64,000 bases of DNA from Phyto melanocephala (taxonomy: Eukaryota; Arthropoda; Insecta; Diptera; Rhinophoridae): contig OW799233.1 of assembly GCA_941918925.1 (NCBI GenBank), positions 139,130,223 through 139,194,222 on the forward strand, given 5' to 3'. A program made the position numbers and the translations under genes. The notes under the pieces were generated by a model. It did not search any database. It saw only the letters and a program-made list of their open reading frames with translations, and was not told the DNA's origin. This document shows, piece after piece, positions 24,561-35,715 of the stretch. Position 1 is the first letter of the stretch, and each line of letters begins with the position of its first letter.

Positions 24561-25240
24561 CCTTTTCTAGTCAACAATGAAGGTCAGTTGAGGTTATGTA
24601 TTCAGCTACAAGTGCGAACATGACATTAAATTGACTGAACTGGCTGGTCAATTGTCTTCGATGATATAAACAACTCGTAAAAGACAGCGACAAAAATAGT
24701 TTATAAAAAGGAGCTTAACAAAATCACTAAGAAGATAGCAAGTAAAAACAAAGATAAATTTGCAAAACCAATTTAGGATCAGAATGGTATTTTTGTTACG
24801 GATAAGCGACAACAGCTCGATACTTGAGAAGTAAACTTAATTTTGATCGCCATCCCATAGAGAAGAAATTGAGGCAAACATCAACAACTTAAATGTGGAT
24901 GTAAAGTTATTTCGCTAGAATGCTTTAAAGCTGATTCAGAGGATTGCAAAAACATATTTAGACGAGGATGGGAACATGAGATCATACATGCTAAATAGAA
25001 GCCACATTAGAAAGACTAAGAGGAAATATAATAACCATCGCCATGATCGCCATCCCATAGAGAAGAAATTGAGGCAAACATCAACAACTTAAATGTGGAT
25101 GTAAAGTTATTTCGCTAGAATGCTTTAAAGCTGATTCAGAGGATTGCAAAAACATATTTAGACGAGGATGGGAACATGAGATCATACATGCTAAATAGAA
25201 GCCACATTAGAAAGACTAAGAGGAAATATAATAACTGGTG
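24561..25240 (+). pseudogene. Possible decayed non-LTR retrotransposon segment, partly duplicated
   Basis: Broken frames give a lysine-rich stretch followed by DQNGIFVTDKRQQLDT (about 24775-24826), which resembles the '-D--G-L-TD---QL--W--HF' region just before the reverse transcriptase domain of many non-LTR elements. The sequence after it (24845-25234) is the duplicated block. No catalytic motif is present, so the assignment is weak. Confidence 0.3.
24845..25234 (+). repeat. Perfect direct duplication of 190 bp
   Basis: Bases 24845-25034 and 25045-25234 are identical by eye over their whole length (both start GATCGCCATCCCATAGAGAA and end AGGAAATATAATAA), separated by the 10 bases CCATCGCCAT. 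That linker repeats part of the unit's start (ATCGCCAT), suggesting that a microhomology event made the copy. The absence of differences in an otherwise decayed region means either a very recent duplication or an assembly artefact. Confidence 0.95.
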
Positions 25241-27530
25241 GGCTTTTTGGTTAATATCGATATTTATAAAAATATTTAATTATGGAGAGAATTACATAAA
25301 AGTTGAAAAAGCTTGATAAAACATAAAATATCTTCCACGCTCAGATATCACCCATAGATCCCATAAGTATAGTCATAGAACAATCGTCCTAATTTACATG
25401 ACGCTTATGAATTGGAAGGCGATATAGAAAGCTTAGTTGTACAGAGATACTAAGAAGACCCTATAATGGCCCCAGAATTGTTTATTGTACAAAGATAATC
25501 TAGGTTTTTACACCATCACTGGCGTGGGTTATCACCAATTTTGTTAAGAATAATACTTGATACTATTTTTAATGCGGCCAATGAACAGTATATTTATTAT
25601 TATTAATTTATTATTTTTATTATTTAATTATTATTAATTTTTCTTTCTATAAAACCTAAATTATGATTTGAAAAATAATAAAAAAAAATTGGTGCAGCGG
25701 TCCTAAAGTGATGCGATTAACATTGAACAATATTTGTTCAGACTAAAGATTTTTTAAGCGTAAATAAATGAAGTTTCTATAAAAAATATGTTAAATAAAG
25801 CCTTTCTAAACCTTCGCTAAAAGCGGTTCTTATTTAAATTAGTTAATAGTTACTAAAATCAGATTTTTCCCTATGGCAATTCAATTCCTCTCCTATATAG
25901 TGTGGTAACTAAGTAAGACGAAAATACTAGAATACATGCGCAATTACTTTATACACAAAACTGTCTACCACTAAAAGCAACAACATATAACAAATTCTAA
26001 ATTTATCTGATATAATAAGTTAATTATAGTAGATTATTTTATTATATAATTCATTAAGCATGTGGTAACACATTCACACACACAAGCATTGTTAATAAGA
26101 AATACAAAAACATATAATAGATTTTACGTGCTAGTTCGTAAAAGCACACGCACACACGTGTATATTTACGGAACTCTACATATGCTATGTTATTGTTGTT
26201 ATTGTTGTTGGAGAATAAATAAATTAATCAATAAGATATGAACAATTGAATTAATAATATGAAAATGTGGTTAAATTTCCTACAAACTAGTGCTAAGTAT
26301 TTATTGTATATGTATATGTATATACATACAAGTGTATTGAAAATTTAATTATATGAAGACTTAAGAATAGGACTTGTAAATGAAATAAATAAATTCCAAT
26401 AAGTATGCCTATTATTCTAATTGTTAATGCATTAAATTTAAATATATATTTTCTGTGAATTTTATGTTTGAGACGGAAGCATCATCCATATACAAGAATG
26501 TTATTGGTAATAATATACTTATGATTCGTTGTTTATTTCCAAATCAATTCAGGTATTATTCAAGTATGAATAATATCTTCTGAAATCTACTTTAAAAATT
26601 GCTGTTTTTATTATCACTATTTCCAAATTTGCTTAGCTTTGTTAGGTAAAAAGTGTGTTACACAAAGATTAATCCATAAAAATATCTCTACGTGATACGC
26701 GAAAACTGAAAGCGGATTTGAATTTATCGAGTTGAGATCACTATATTCCACATATTTATGTTAAGAGACCAATTTTTTTCCTACCTCTCTGAAAAATTAT
26801 GAAAATGTAAAATTTTTGTTTTAATAATCTTAAATGACGTTTGGGAAACAAAACATAATGCTCATTTTGCATAAAAATAAAATATTGCGCGAAATTATCG
26901 TATGTTACTTTTTTTAGAAATCGACTTTTTGATCCAAATTGGTTCTACATTTATTAATCCATCTACTGATAAAATATTATAGCGATAACTGTTTTAGCTA
27001 TGATATAACACTTTTCATTTTATCGTATGTAAAACGCTGTCCTGTAAAATTTAGTTTTTGTAACATACGATTATTTTGCGCACAGGTGTCATTTTGTCAC
27101 TTTACAGGATAATTAAAGAATTAAATAAAATACGTTATTTTTTATCATAAATAACTATATTCTAATATTTAAACTATAACAGGGCTTTATATTTCAGACC
27201 TTTTGTAAGCTTTATTTGCGCCACCTTGAAGATTTAGATTTAAAAAGCCTATGTATTATCTTCGAACCATCCGAAAGTTAACTCTACTACTTTAAAAACG
27301 AAAGGATATATATTCCAGTGTGTATATTTTATTTATGTATTTCTAACAACAACAAAAGAAAGTTGAAACTGTTTCTGAAATCATATAAAATTAAAAGAAA
27401 TAAAAAAAATTTTTGAAAGTTAAACAAGAATACATTTTGCTGTGTTTTGAGCTTCTAAGGCGTTTAAAAGTGCTCAAAACTGAAAAGAATATGTCTGAAA
27501 ACGTATAAGCCATTCCATAATAAAGGGTCC
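25241..27530. other. AT-rich stretch without a recognised gene
   Basis: The only structure noted is the diverged copy of the dispersed motif at 26710-26760 (related to 14991-15227). Short (ATTGTTGTT) and ATATGTATATGTATAT tracts are present. No coding signal seen. Confidence 0.45.
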
Positions 27531-27636
27531 GCAATCTAAAGTTTATTTATTCAACTAGTGGTTCTTTCATGAATGGTAACACGTAGCTCATGTCTGATTT
27601 GAAAGATAATTAGTTTTATCCTTTCGCTGAACGAAT

Positions 27637-28035
27637 ATGGTTGTGTATACGCTTGAACAACGCTGGGAAATATTGCGACATTACTTTGACCGATTTTGCC
27701 AAAAAAATCATCTTTACAGATGAAGCTCATTTTGATCTTAGCGGGTATGTAAACAAGCAAAATTGTCGCATTTGGGTCACAGAAAACCCGCACGCATACA
27801 TTGAAAAGCCGATACACCCAAAACGAATCACTGTTTGGTGGGGATTTTGGTCCAGAGTCATAATTGGGCCATTTTTCTTTGAAAATGAGCAAGGAGTAGC
27901 CGTAGTCAATAGCGATAGTTATCGAACCATATTGAAGGATATTTTTGTTCACAAAAATTGAAGAGGAGGATATTGGCAACATTTGGTTTCAACAGGACGG
28001 CGCTACGTGGCACACAGCCGAAGCTACACTTTTTT
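27637..28035 (+). pseudogene. Mariner transposase, internally deleted, frameshifted and 3'-truncated
   Basis: An ATG at 27637 starts VYTLEQRWEILRHYF, the N-terminus of a mariner transposase. It is fused after about 17 codons to the start of the catalytic domain in another frame (TDFAKKIIFTDEAHFDLSGY, 27689-27750), so roughly the whole DNA-binding region is lost. The catalytic part is otherwise well kept to 27945, with the first Asp in FTDEAHF and with KPIHPKRITVWWGF and IIGPFFFENEQG. A one-base shift near 27945 leads to IGNIWFQQDGAT with the second Asp (about 27973-28008). The sequence stops before the third Asp. It is better preserved than the other two mariners here, so it is the younger insertion. 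Apparent minus-strand frames are its shadows. Confidence 0.85.
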
Positions 28036-28495
28036 ATAGCATTTAAAAAAAAAAAGTTATTTGGCGGACTCTTTATAAAAAAAGTTTTGTTAAAATATAA
28101 AAAATTTTTAAGCTTTTTTATTTATATTTTTTTTTTCATGAATGGTATTAAAGTGGCCCTTAACGGAAGGTCTTTTAGAAGTCCCCTTTTGAGAGGCAAA
28201 TAAGGAAGCCCTAGCTTTATATCCCAACATGTGTAAAAAATAATTGAGTATGAAATGGGCATTGGAATTTTCGTTTACTTTAAATAAGTCTTAATAAGGC
28301 CTTTCATAGGGTCTACTTACTCCTCCCTTTCACCCCTGGGTAGTTAGTTATTAGTTTTTGTGGGTGAGAAATACATAACGATGTTTAAATAATTTCTCAG
28401 TGATTGAGAAAATGTATGAGTATTTATTTATTTATTAACAAGTAGGGCATTGTGCACATAAAATAAATTTATAACAATTATAAATTGTAAAAACT

Positions 28496-28537
28496 TTCCC
28501 TGAAGAAGCTGCCCAATGTGGTAGCGAAATATCGGAA
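28496..28537 (+). ncRNA. Hammerhead-ribozyme-like motif (Penelope/retrozyme type)
   Basis: Core CTGAAGA (28500-28506), stem II GCTGCC/GGTAGC with loop CAATGT (28508-28525), GAAA (28526-28529), a minimal 2-bp stem III (A-T and T-A within GAAATATC) and a cleavage triplet ATC. Stem I is TTCC (28496-28499) with GGAA (28534-28537). One extra A lies between the core and stem II compared with the textbook hammerhead. Such loopless stem III hammerheads are known in Penelope-like retroelements, where they are thought to work as dimers. A second example is at 44027-44070. Activity is not shown by the sequence. Confidence 0.55.
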
Positions 28538-28699
28538 TAAAATAATAATTTGTATAAAAAAAAGTGATCTTTAGCTCGAAGAAATAAAAACAATATATAG
28601 GTTCATTTTATTACACAGAACTAACACTTGAGATTTAAAAGGACCACTTTATAAATTTTAAGCAAAACAGACTAAACTTATACAGCAATTTGACATGTG

Positions 28700-29875
28700 A
28701 TATCGCTTTGGATCGGTTTTGGGGCATAGGAGAATCCTGGACCTCGTGGATAAAGAGGTTAGGGAGGCTCAGATGCCGATGAAGCGCATGAGTCGAGTTA
28801 AAATGGGCGAAAGGCTACATCACACGCTCATGGGGGATGGATTCATTCACGATGAGTGCATGGAGAATGACATCAGTATCTTTACTGATGGGTCCTTTAT
28901 GAACGGAAGGGCAGGTGCTGGTGTGTACTCATCTGAGTTGAACTTATTCTGCACCCTGAATTTGGGGGAGTACGTGTCAGTCTATCAGGCAGAAATGCTT
29001 GGTTTGCTGCACGCGTTGGACCACCTGTTGGAATGTCGAATGTATGGGAAGAGAATTCTTATTGCACTTGACAACCAGTCGGTTTTAAACGTATGCAGCG
29101 GATAGATGTGAACTCCTCTTTGGTGCTTAAGTGTGTTCTAAAGCTCAATAGGTGTGCCTCTACAAATGAGGTAACGCTGATGTGGGTTAAGGGACACGTG
29201 GGCATAGCTGGGAATGAGGCTGCTGACGAACTTGCGAAGAAGGGGTCTGAGGCTGCATTCTGCGGACCGGAACCCAGATCTGCTCTGGGTAATGGGTTAG
29301 TGCGGGCGAGGATCTTTCAATGGGTGAACTCTATAAACTTGCGAAGGTGGATGGAGGGAACCACGTGTAGACAGGCCCGTATGGTGCTTAGGGAGCCACT
29401 TGACAGGGGTGCAGTGAAGATACTCGGTTTTAATCGGAGTATGATGAGCTGGATCACTGCGTTGATTACAGGACATGGCAACTTCAAATATCATCTGAAG
29501 AGGATGCAGATCGTGGATGATGATATTTGTAGAATGTGCCTGGAGGATGCCGAGACGGCAGCGCATGTAGTATGCGAGTGTCCGGCGTTAGCGAGCGGAA
29601 GATTAAGGATCACAGGCAAGCACACTTTAAGTGTGAGTGCGATGGGGGACCTTAGTTTGAGGGAGATGCTGGCGATTACAAAGGACTGTACGATGAAGAT
29701 TGTCGACAATCACCAGTCGGCAGTGTGAAATCGTTTTCCTAGTCCAGAGCAAACGCCGGTTGTGGCGCGGGACTCAGTGATTGAAGGTATACTGATCGGT
29801 AGACACGAAATCACTGAGGAGCGAAGGGGGTCGAAAAGGGACCCGTGATAGTAGTGGTCTGCTTCGATATTCCCC
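28700..29875 (+). mobile_element. 5'-truncated non-LTR retrotransposon (RNase H end of ORF2 plus 3' UTR)
   Basis: The block is clearly more GC-rich than its surroundings from about 28700 to 29870. It holds the end of ORF2 and about 145 bp after the stop (29728), ending near the CCCGTGATAGTAGTGG patch. Truncation at the 5' side is usual for target-primed reverse transcription. No poly-A tail or target duplication could be fixed. The combination RNase H plus a C-terminal cysteine-histidine cluster points to the I/R1/LOA group rather than to CR1 or RTE. The exact clade is not determined. Confidence 0.8.
28719..29728 (+). pseudogene. Non-LTR ORF2 C-terminus: RNase H and zinc-knuckle-like tail, one frameshift
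   Basis: The first frame (28719-29105, 128 codons) carries ISIFTDGSF with the first catalytic Asp, YQAEMLGLLHALDHL with the Glu and IALDNQSVLNV with the next Asp. The second frame (29093-29728) continues with LMWVKGHVGIAGNEAADELA, the fourth RNase H motif. It ends with CRMCLEDAETAAHVVCECPA, the C-x2-C...H-x3-C pattern found after RNase H in these elements. The change of frame near 29090 is a one-base shift in an otherwise intact pair, so the insertion is fairly young. RNase H would remove the RNA template during retrotransposition. Confidence 0.8.
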
Positions 29876-31325
29876 GTACATGCGTATATACAGCAATTTA
29901 TTTCTTATTTCACTTGTTGTTAGAACCCTTTATCATCAAGCCCCATTTAGTGCATGCACAACGAATTCTGTCGTACATCTGCTTTACTAGCTGTGATTGT
30001 TTAACCATTAGCAATTCCATAATGGTTACGATCTAAAATATTCTACAAACTCTTATACCAATAACTCTAGTACCAAATATCGGTAACGTGGTCTTTAACA
30101 GTGACTGTGAACACAATTATATTCTCGAAAAAATAATACATATGTCACGCTTGAACAAGGTTTAACACGTACTTTCAGACGAAGCCCTTATTTTTGACAG
30201 AGGGCATAGAGCTAATTATCGCCTAAAAAAGATGTAAATCACACTAAATCTGTTACACCTGCACTATCCATTAAAAAGCGTATTTTCTATTCAAAATTTT
30301 ATTTGTTCTTCGAAAATATAAAAAATTATATGGCAACCCGAAGCAACCAAAACATACGTTGGCACTTGGATATAACTAGAATTAAATTAAAAGGCATATT
30401 TTAAGTGATTAGCAATACTACAGATTTTCCACATTAGTTAAGAAATAAAAATCATAATATTCATCATTATTTTGGTGCTGAAATTGTTATAACTTTTTGC
30501 ATTGTAGGCAGCGTTAATATAATACATACAGACGCTCATACATACGTGTATATAAATACTTGTCTTTGCATTGTAGTCTCTGAAGCCCAGACATAAAGAA
30601 AATATGCCAGACAGATCTTTAAATAAATTATGAGTTACAGGGAAATCGACATTTGTTTATTTGTCAGTATATTTTAAGCTGTATGCATGTTGTTTTCTTA
30701 TGAATGTGGAAAATATTCTGTCGATGATAAAAGCTGTTAAAGCTAATACATACAATCAATGTCAGTCATTGACATTCAATGTTATTTTTTTAGATATATA
30801 ATAATATATCGGTTATCTACAATAGTGTCATAATTTAAAATGCGCAGATTTTAAAACCATTTAAAGGTACAAAAATGCTTTAGGTTAAATTCTTACGCTG
30901 AATTGATTCTATTTCTTTTGAAGTCAGAGAAATTTTTTTACTGCACGATAGATTAAAAAATTAAGATTTCTTTGAAGCATTTCTAAAAAGAAAGCGAAAA
31001 ATGTCTATATATAAATCTTTTTTTATTTAAATAGGTATTATTTTCACTAAAATAACCCTACATTTTTTTGATAACATTAAACAAAATAACGAAAAAGGAA
31101 AAGTAAAAATTTGTATGCTATTTTAATCGAAATTTTGTTTTTTGAGTTATGTCACTGTTAAAGTAAGTGTATGAGCAATATGTACTTAACTGTATGTAAA
31201 ATTGTTTTGTGAAGCGTAGGTATGAAATGGATAAAGGAAACTGATAACGAGGCCACTATTCGTATTTTTACTGCAGCCAGTCAGTAATCAGAACACTATA
31301 GAATGAAAAGCTAGAATCTTGAAAC
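29876..31325. other. AT-rich stretch without a recognised gene
   Basis: No recognised motif. The frame at 29845-30036 overlaps the end of the retroelement and lacks features. ACATACATACGTGTATATAA-type tracts occur near 30525-30560. Confidence 0.45.
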
Positions 31326-31329
31326 GTTG

Positions 31330-32150
31330 TGAAATGCAATGTTTAAATAAACTCGCACGCAAATTGTGAACGTCTGGAGATAATACGGATACCAGGTCAC
31401 AAAGGCTTAATTGGAAAGAGGATAACCGATAAACTATTCAACATGGAAACATTTATAAGGGCCGTAACTTTAGAAAATGCTAATCAATTTCAACGATTCA
31501 AATATGTACTTAAAGTTTGGCGGAACATGTCAGAAAATGACAAAACACAGAGGTCGGAAAAGTAACGAACAAAATACGGGGTCACCAAAATCTTGAGAAA
31601 TCAAATGAAATTCAAAAACGGAAAAGACCAACACTTAGGAGACCAACTATTGTAATAAGAGATCACACGGTGTTGAGAACTAATCTAGCTTGAATGAAAT
31701 TGTCGGAGGAAACGACATGTAGAGTATGCGAAGAAGAGGACGAGACCTTGAAACACTTACTTTGCCACTGAAATAGTACATTTTTATTGAGAAAATATGA
31801 TTATAATTTAATAAGGGAAAATTTCATTTTCACATAGAACGCACAACATGCCAATTCTGTTAAAATAAAATGTTTCAGGAGAGCTACAAAACCGTGTTAA
31901 TGCTGAACGATTTTTGAATATAGAAGTTACGTTGTTATGCCATTAAAATAAGAGGAATGGGTCCATTTTATTTGAGAAACTTTTAAAACCAAGTAAAGGC
32001 CGTCTAAAACCAAGCAATATGGCATTATTAACTCGAAATCGTATAAAATGAACATACGCTGTTGCCCATGAAAACCACAGGATTGGGAATACGGGTATAC
32101 CTGTTATGTTATGGGTTTTAGTGCCCCGTTTTTCTAACTTAACTGATACA
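31330..32150 (+). mobile_element. Decayed non-LTR retrotransposon 3' end
   Basis: Broken frames give NVWRIIRIPGHKGLIGKRIT (about 31370-31430), equivalent to the V-GH-G--GN--AD RNase H motif. They then give RPTLRRP (about 31625) and LSEETTCRVCEEEDETLKHL (31700-31757) with the start of a Cys/His cluster. Sequence from about 31610 to 31750 closely matches 60640-60780. After GCACAACATGCCAATT (31848-31863) about 230 bp intervene. The shared 3' tail then resumes (GGGTATACCTGTTATG to GTGCCCCGTTTTTCTAACTT, 32093-32141). The minus-strand frames 31943-32427 are incidental. Confidence 0.65.
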
Positions 32151-32444
32151 GTAAAAACATAAACCAAAATAACTGAAATGTAAATCTAAAATAATACTTT
32201 AAACATTTTAGTTTATTTTTTCTCATATCACTTAAAAACGTATTTTTTAATTTAATATTTGCAATAAACAGAAGTGGAATTGCTAAAAAGCAGAAAATTA
32301 ATTCATATTTATCTACTCGGCTATCAATTCTGATAAAACTTAAAAAAAAAATTCTGACAGTTTTCAAATTAGAAAAAATGTGCGTGTTTAAACAAGCGTG
32401 TATACAGCAGCAGTGAAAAGTTGTCACGCATACTTACAACTAAA

Positions 32445-33126
32445 TCTATATATATAAAAGTGAAACTCTGTCTGTCTGTGTGTTTGTGTGTGTGTGTGTG
32501 TTAGTTATAGAATCCAAAACCATTAAGCCGATCGGACTGAAACTTTGGCAAGTTCCAGGGAGTGTATATGGGTGGTCAAAAGTGGACAGGGCTATTCCCA
32601 TAAAAAATAAGTTATATTTTTAGCTACTTGCACTTGACCAATTTTTCTGAAACCTTGCACACATATTGAACTCTCATGATTATACAATTTCCTGACTATA
32701 AAAGTGGGCATTATCACGTCCATAAAAAAATTATCATTTTCAGCTTCTTGCACTTGACCGATTTCTCTGAAACTTTGCCCACAATTTGAGCCATCATGAC
32801 AATATAATTTCGTAATTAGGAAAATGGGCAGTGCCACCCCCATTAAAAATCAGTTATTATTTTAAGCGTTATAACGCATTCCAATGATTCCCACCGATTT
32901 GCCTTTCAACTTCAAGCGACTACAGTTTCCAGTTCGCCTTGCCTTCGCTATTACCATCAACAAAGCACAAGGACAATCTCTGCTTGCTGCAGGATTAAAT
33001 TTAGACAATCCATGCTTTTCACATGGCCAGCTGTACGTCGTATTCTCTAAAGTTGGAGCACCAAAAAAATTCAGAATACGTTTTTATCCATTAAGGGGCG
33101 TAGCAACGCGCGCCAGGCTTGGCTAG
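32445..33126 (+). mobile_element. Helitron retaining the end of its helicase
   Basis: Starts TCTATATATATAAAAGTGAA with A before it, followed by TCTGTCTGTGTG microsatellite. It carries about two of the roughly 122-bp internal repeats (32600-32850), then a helicase fragment, then the 3' end AGGGGCGTAGCAACGCGCGC and CTAG followed by T (33123-33126). Ends and insertion between A and T fit Helitron rolling-circle transposition. It links the purely non-coding copies (12317, 61641) to a coding ancestor, showing that they are deletion products of an autonomous Helitron. Confidence 0.9.
32869..33126 (+). pseudogene. Helitron Pif1-type helicase, C-terminal fragment
   Basis: Reads MIPTDLPFNFKRLQFPVRLA, then AFAITINKAQGQSL (helicase motif V-like), then PCFSHGQLYVVFSKVG (motif VI-like, usually YVA-SRV). 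These are the last conserved blocks of the RepHel protein. The Rep nuclease and motifs I-IV are absent. The reading frame runs into the element's 3' terminus, so its TAG stop is formed by the terminal CTAG; that final part is not true helicase sequence. It represents about 60 residues of a protein normally well over 1000 long. Confidence 0.85.
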
Positions 33127-33756
33127 TTTTAAATAAACATAAAGTCATAAATATGGCATCAGCAGCTTGCAATTTGCAATGAACATTTAAATTTTAAATT
33201 TTTTAAATTTGATATCTTAAAACTGTACATACATACAAAATAAAATCGATATATACATAAATAAATACCTTATAAGCATTAAACTTAAAGCTAAATTTAA
33301 GCCATCTGAAAGTAAATTTTAAATTTTTCGCAGCTAGTGGTGGTTAACATCTAGATTATTTTCAATGAGCCTAACTGACTATTTTAGCATTGCAGTAGTC
33401 AATTATCCAACTCTGGATGACTTTCTAACTAACTTGAAGATATCTTCTTAAAACTATTTTTAAAAGTGACAAATAAAAGAAATAAAATAAAATACGCAGT
33501 AAAAAAAAATTAAACAAATGAAAAGTAAAACAATAGACATAATTTGTGTTAAGTTTATTGTAAAAAGGGTAATGGCAGAAGACAGTGAAGGCGAGTGGGT
33601 TCTGCCGGTTTAATCGGAATTAACCAGTAAAAAAAATTTTTTTTTTTATTATTTGTATTGAAAATTCATATTTGTAATACAATAATACAATTTCTATTTG
33701 GGGTCTCAGCGCCACTAGGGCATTACAGAGGCAAGTTGATAGTTATTTTAAAAGAT
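33127..33756. other. AT-rich spacer
   Basis: Holds nothing recognisable except an ATG at 33570 opening MAEDSEGEWVLPV before a stop. This could be the start of whatever gene supplied the MADF fragment downstream, but that is speculative. Confidence 0.35.
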
Positions 33757-34050
33757 TTTATTTTTAATTTGGAGGCATTACTGCAATTGTGGGACTCGAC
33801 GGCTAAAGCTTATTCCGACAAAATAAAAAGAGCGAATGCACTGAAAAAATTATTAAAGGTTTTAAAAAAATCAAGCCAGTGCTACCGTCGACGATGTTCG
33901 AAAGAAAACAAACTCGTTGAGGTCAAACTACAGAAAGGAGCTCAAACGAATTACCGATTCAAAACGTTCCGGTGCTGGTGCAAATGAAGTATATACTCCA
34001 AAATCATGGACTTTTAACTAATTGTGGTATGTCCTAGCAAAAGGACCTCA
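33757..34050 (+). pseudogene. MADF-domain (Adf-1-like DNA-binding) fragment, frameshifted
   Basis: The first frame gives LLQLWDSTAKAYSDKIKRAN and LKKLLKVLKK (33780-33872), the W-----Y-----R--A---L pattern of MADF domains. After a run of A at 33862-33870 the match continues one frame over: ATVDDVRKKTNSLRSNYRKE, LKRITDSKRSGAGANEVYTP and SWTF (33881-34010), the typical end of MADF (RKKI-NLR--Y-KE--K---S-RSGAG---VY-P--W-F). MADF proteins are Myb-related DNA binders abundant in flies and also occur beside Harbinger transposases. One frameshift and a stop after SWTFN mark it as dead. It may be a retro-copy, an exon relic or part of a transposon. Confidence 0.75.
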
Positions 34051-35470
34051 CAAATCTATTCAGCGAAAAGATACAATTCTGTGCAATTCAGGAAACTTAA
34101 ATTGAGTTGTCGGCTTAAGTGTTAGCAATAATCAAGTTATTATACTTAACCATACATATTATTTATTAATGAACTTTTCAAATATATCTAATAAATACAT
34201 ATATTTAAAATTTTGTTAGAGTAATATTGTCGCAAAAAAATTATTTTTGCGCATTTCGCTAAAATTTCCTCTCTTTTCCACAGAGCACAAAAAAACACAA
34301 TTCCCTAATACATTAAGAAAAATGTAATTTTGTATGATATCATTTATGCAGTTTAAATACGTTCATGTATAGAAATGTGTCAGTAGTCACGTATTTAAAT
34401 TTCAAATTTGAAATGATGATGTGCGTGTCCTTTTTTTATTTCGCAAACATTTCTTGAAATCTCGACATTTTAAGCAACAACAAGTAACAGCAGTAAAAAA
34501 AAGTTTAAAAAAAATTAAATTTCCTTTTTCTTGTTAGTGCGAGTGTAAAACTGAAAATGCATTTTCTTTATGAGGTTTTATTTTGACTATTTTGCTACAA
34601 TTGCCAAAAATTTTATAATCATAAAAATGAAACAAGTGGAGTAGAGTTGAGGAGAACATAAGAAATCTGTAAATACGCAATCAACTTTATTACATCTTAA
34701 AATAAAAAAAATAATAATAAAAACAAAAATTATATATATAAAACATGAAATGAACGCAAAAAATTACATTTCCAACCGACACAAGTAGATGATTGTAGTG
34801 ATGGTTGTTTGCTAGTCGCAATTTACAGAGCGAGCTTTGCACGCAAAAGACAACTTGTGACGCCTTTGTTCTTGTCGTCATTTTATGTTCAAGCAGACAG
34901 ACAGACAACTAAAATGGATGGAAGAACAGACGTTTGTAGAAAAGGACAGACAGAGAGACAAATTTAAACATTTAACAATGATATCAAGTGGAGACAATAA
35001 AACAACATTTTAAAAGACAAAACTATCAGTCTATGACAAATACATACAACTATAACTACAGCTACAACTACAACTACAACATGTGGCACTAGAACAACAG
35101 CAGTAGAAGCAGCAGCACTAACAATTATAAGAAATAAAAAAAATATACAATATTGTATTTATTTACAACACTATTATAGTGACAGGCCATCATTTAGTCT
35201 TCCATTCACTTGGCTAAGAATATTCTGACGGGCTATAAATAACAAACAAACAAAGTTTGTGTTCTTCCCTATTATTTTTTTCCATTAGTTTAAACAGAAC
35301 AAATAAAGTGCAATTTCGGTTGCTAGATCAAAGACATTTATTTTTGGGTGATTTTAATTGAAACTTATTTAGCAAAATATAAGGGCTTTTATTTAAAAAT
35401 CATATTATTTTCAATATTGTTAACTAATGGAAACTATTTATAGGTAGATAATTATTAATAAGTATTTAAC
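34051..35470. other. AT-rich stretch with triplet-rich patches
   Basis: Contains (CAACTA)n-like and CAGCAGTAGAAGCAGCAGCA triplet tracts at 35040-35125 and GACAGACAGACA tracts near 34895-34955. No recognised coding sequence. The minus-strand frame 34908-34690 is low complexity at its end. Confidence 0.45.
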
Positions 35471-35715
35471 TGTGGCTTAGAGCTAAAAGGGCCAATGTCA
35501 AAATATTTACTTTTGAGAAAATTGGAATTGAACTGTAACTTTTATATATGCTTTCATAGTGACATTGGCCAGCATTTTATTTATGAAGCTGTTCTGGGTT
35601 AAGTATGACTTTAGCTGTTTTACCATAATGAAAAAGAGCAAGAAAACAAATCTAATGCAATGATTATCTCAAAAAAGCAAAAGAGTGACATTGGCCCTTT
35701 TAGCTCCAAGCCACA
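35471..35715. mobile_element. 245-bp MITE with 30-bp inverted ends
   Basis: Left end TGTGGCTTAGAGCTAAAAGG then GCCAATGTCA (35471-35500). The right end is its inverse with one mismatch (35686-35715; TGTGGCTTGGAGC when read inward). An internal GTGACATTGGCC occurs at 35560-35571. No coding capacity. A target duplication was not convincing, so the superfamily is unassigned. Confidence 0.85.

Noticed and set aside
27551..27982. 143-codon minus-strand frame
   Set aside because: It lies antisense to the mariner catalytic region and is a shadow of it.
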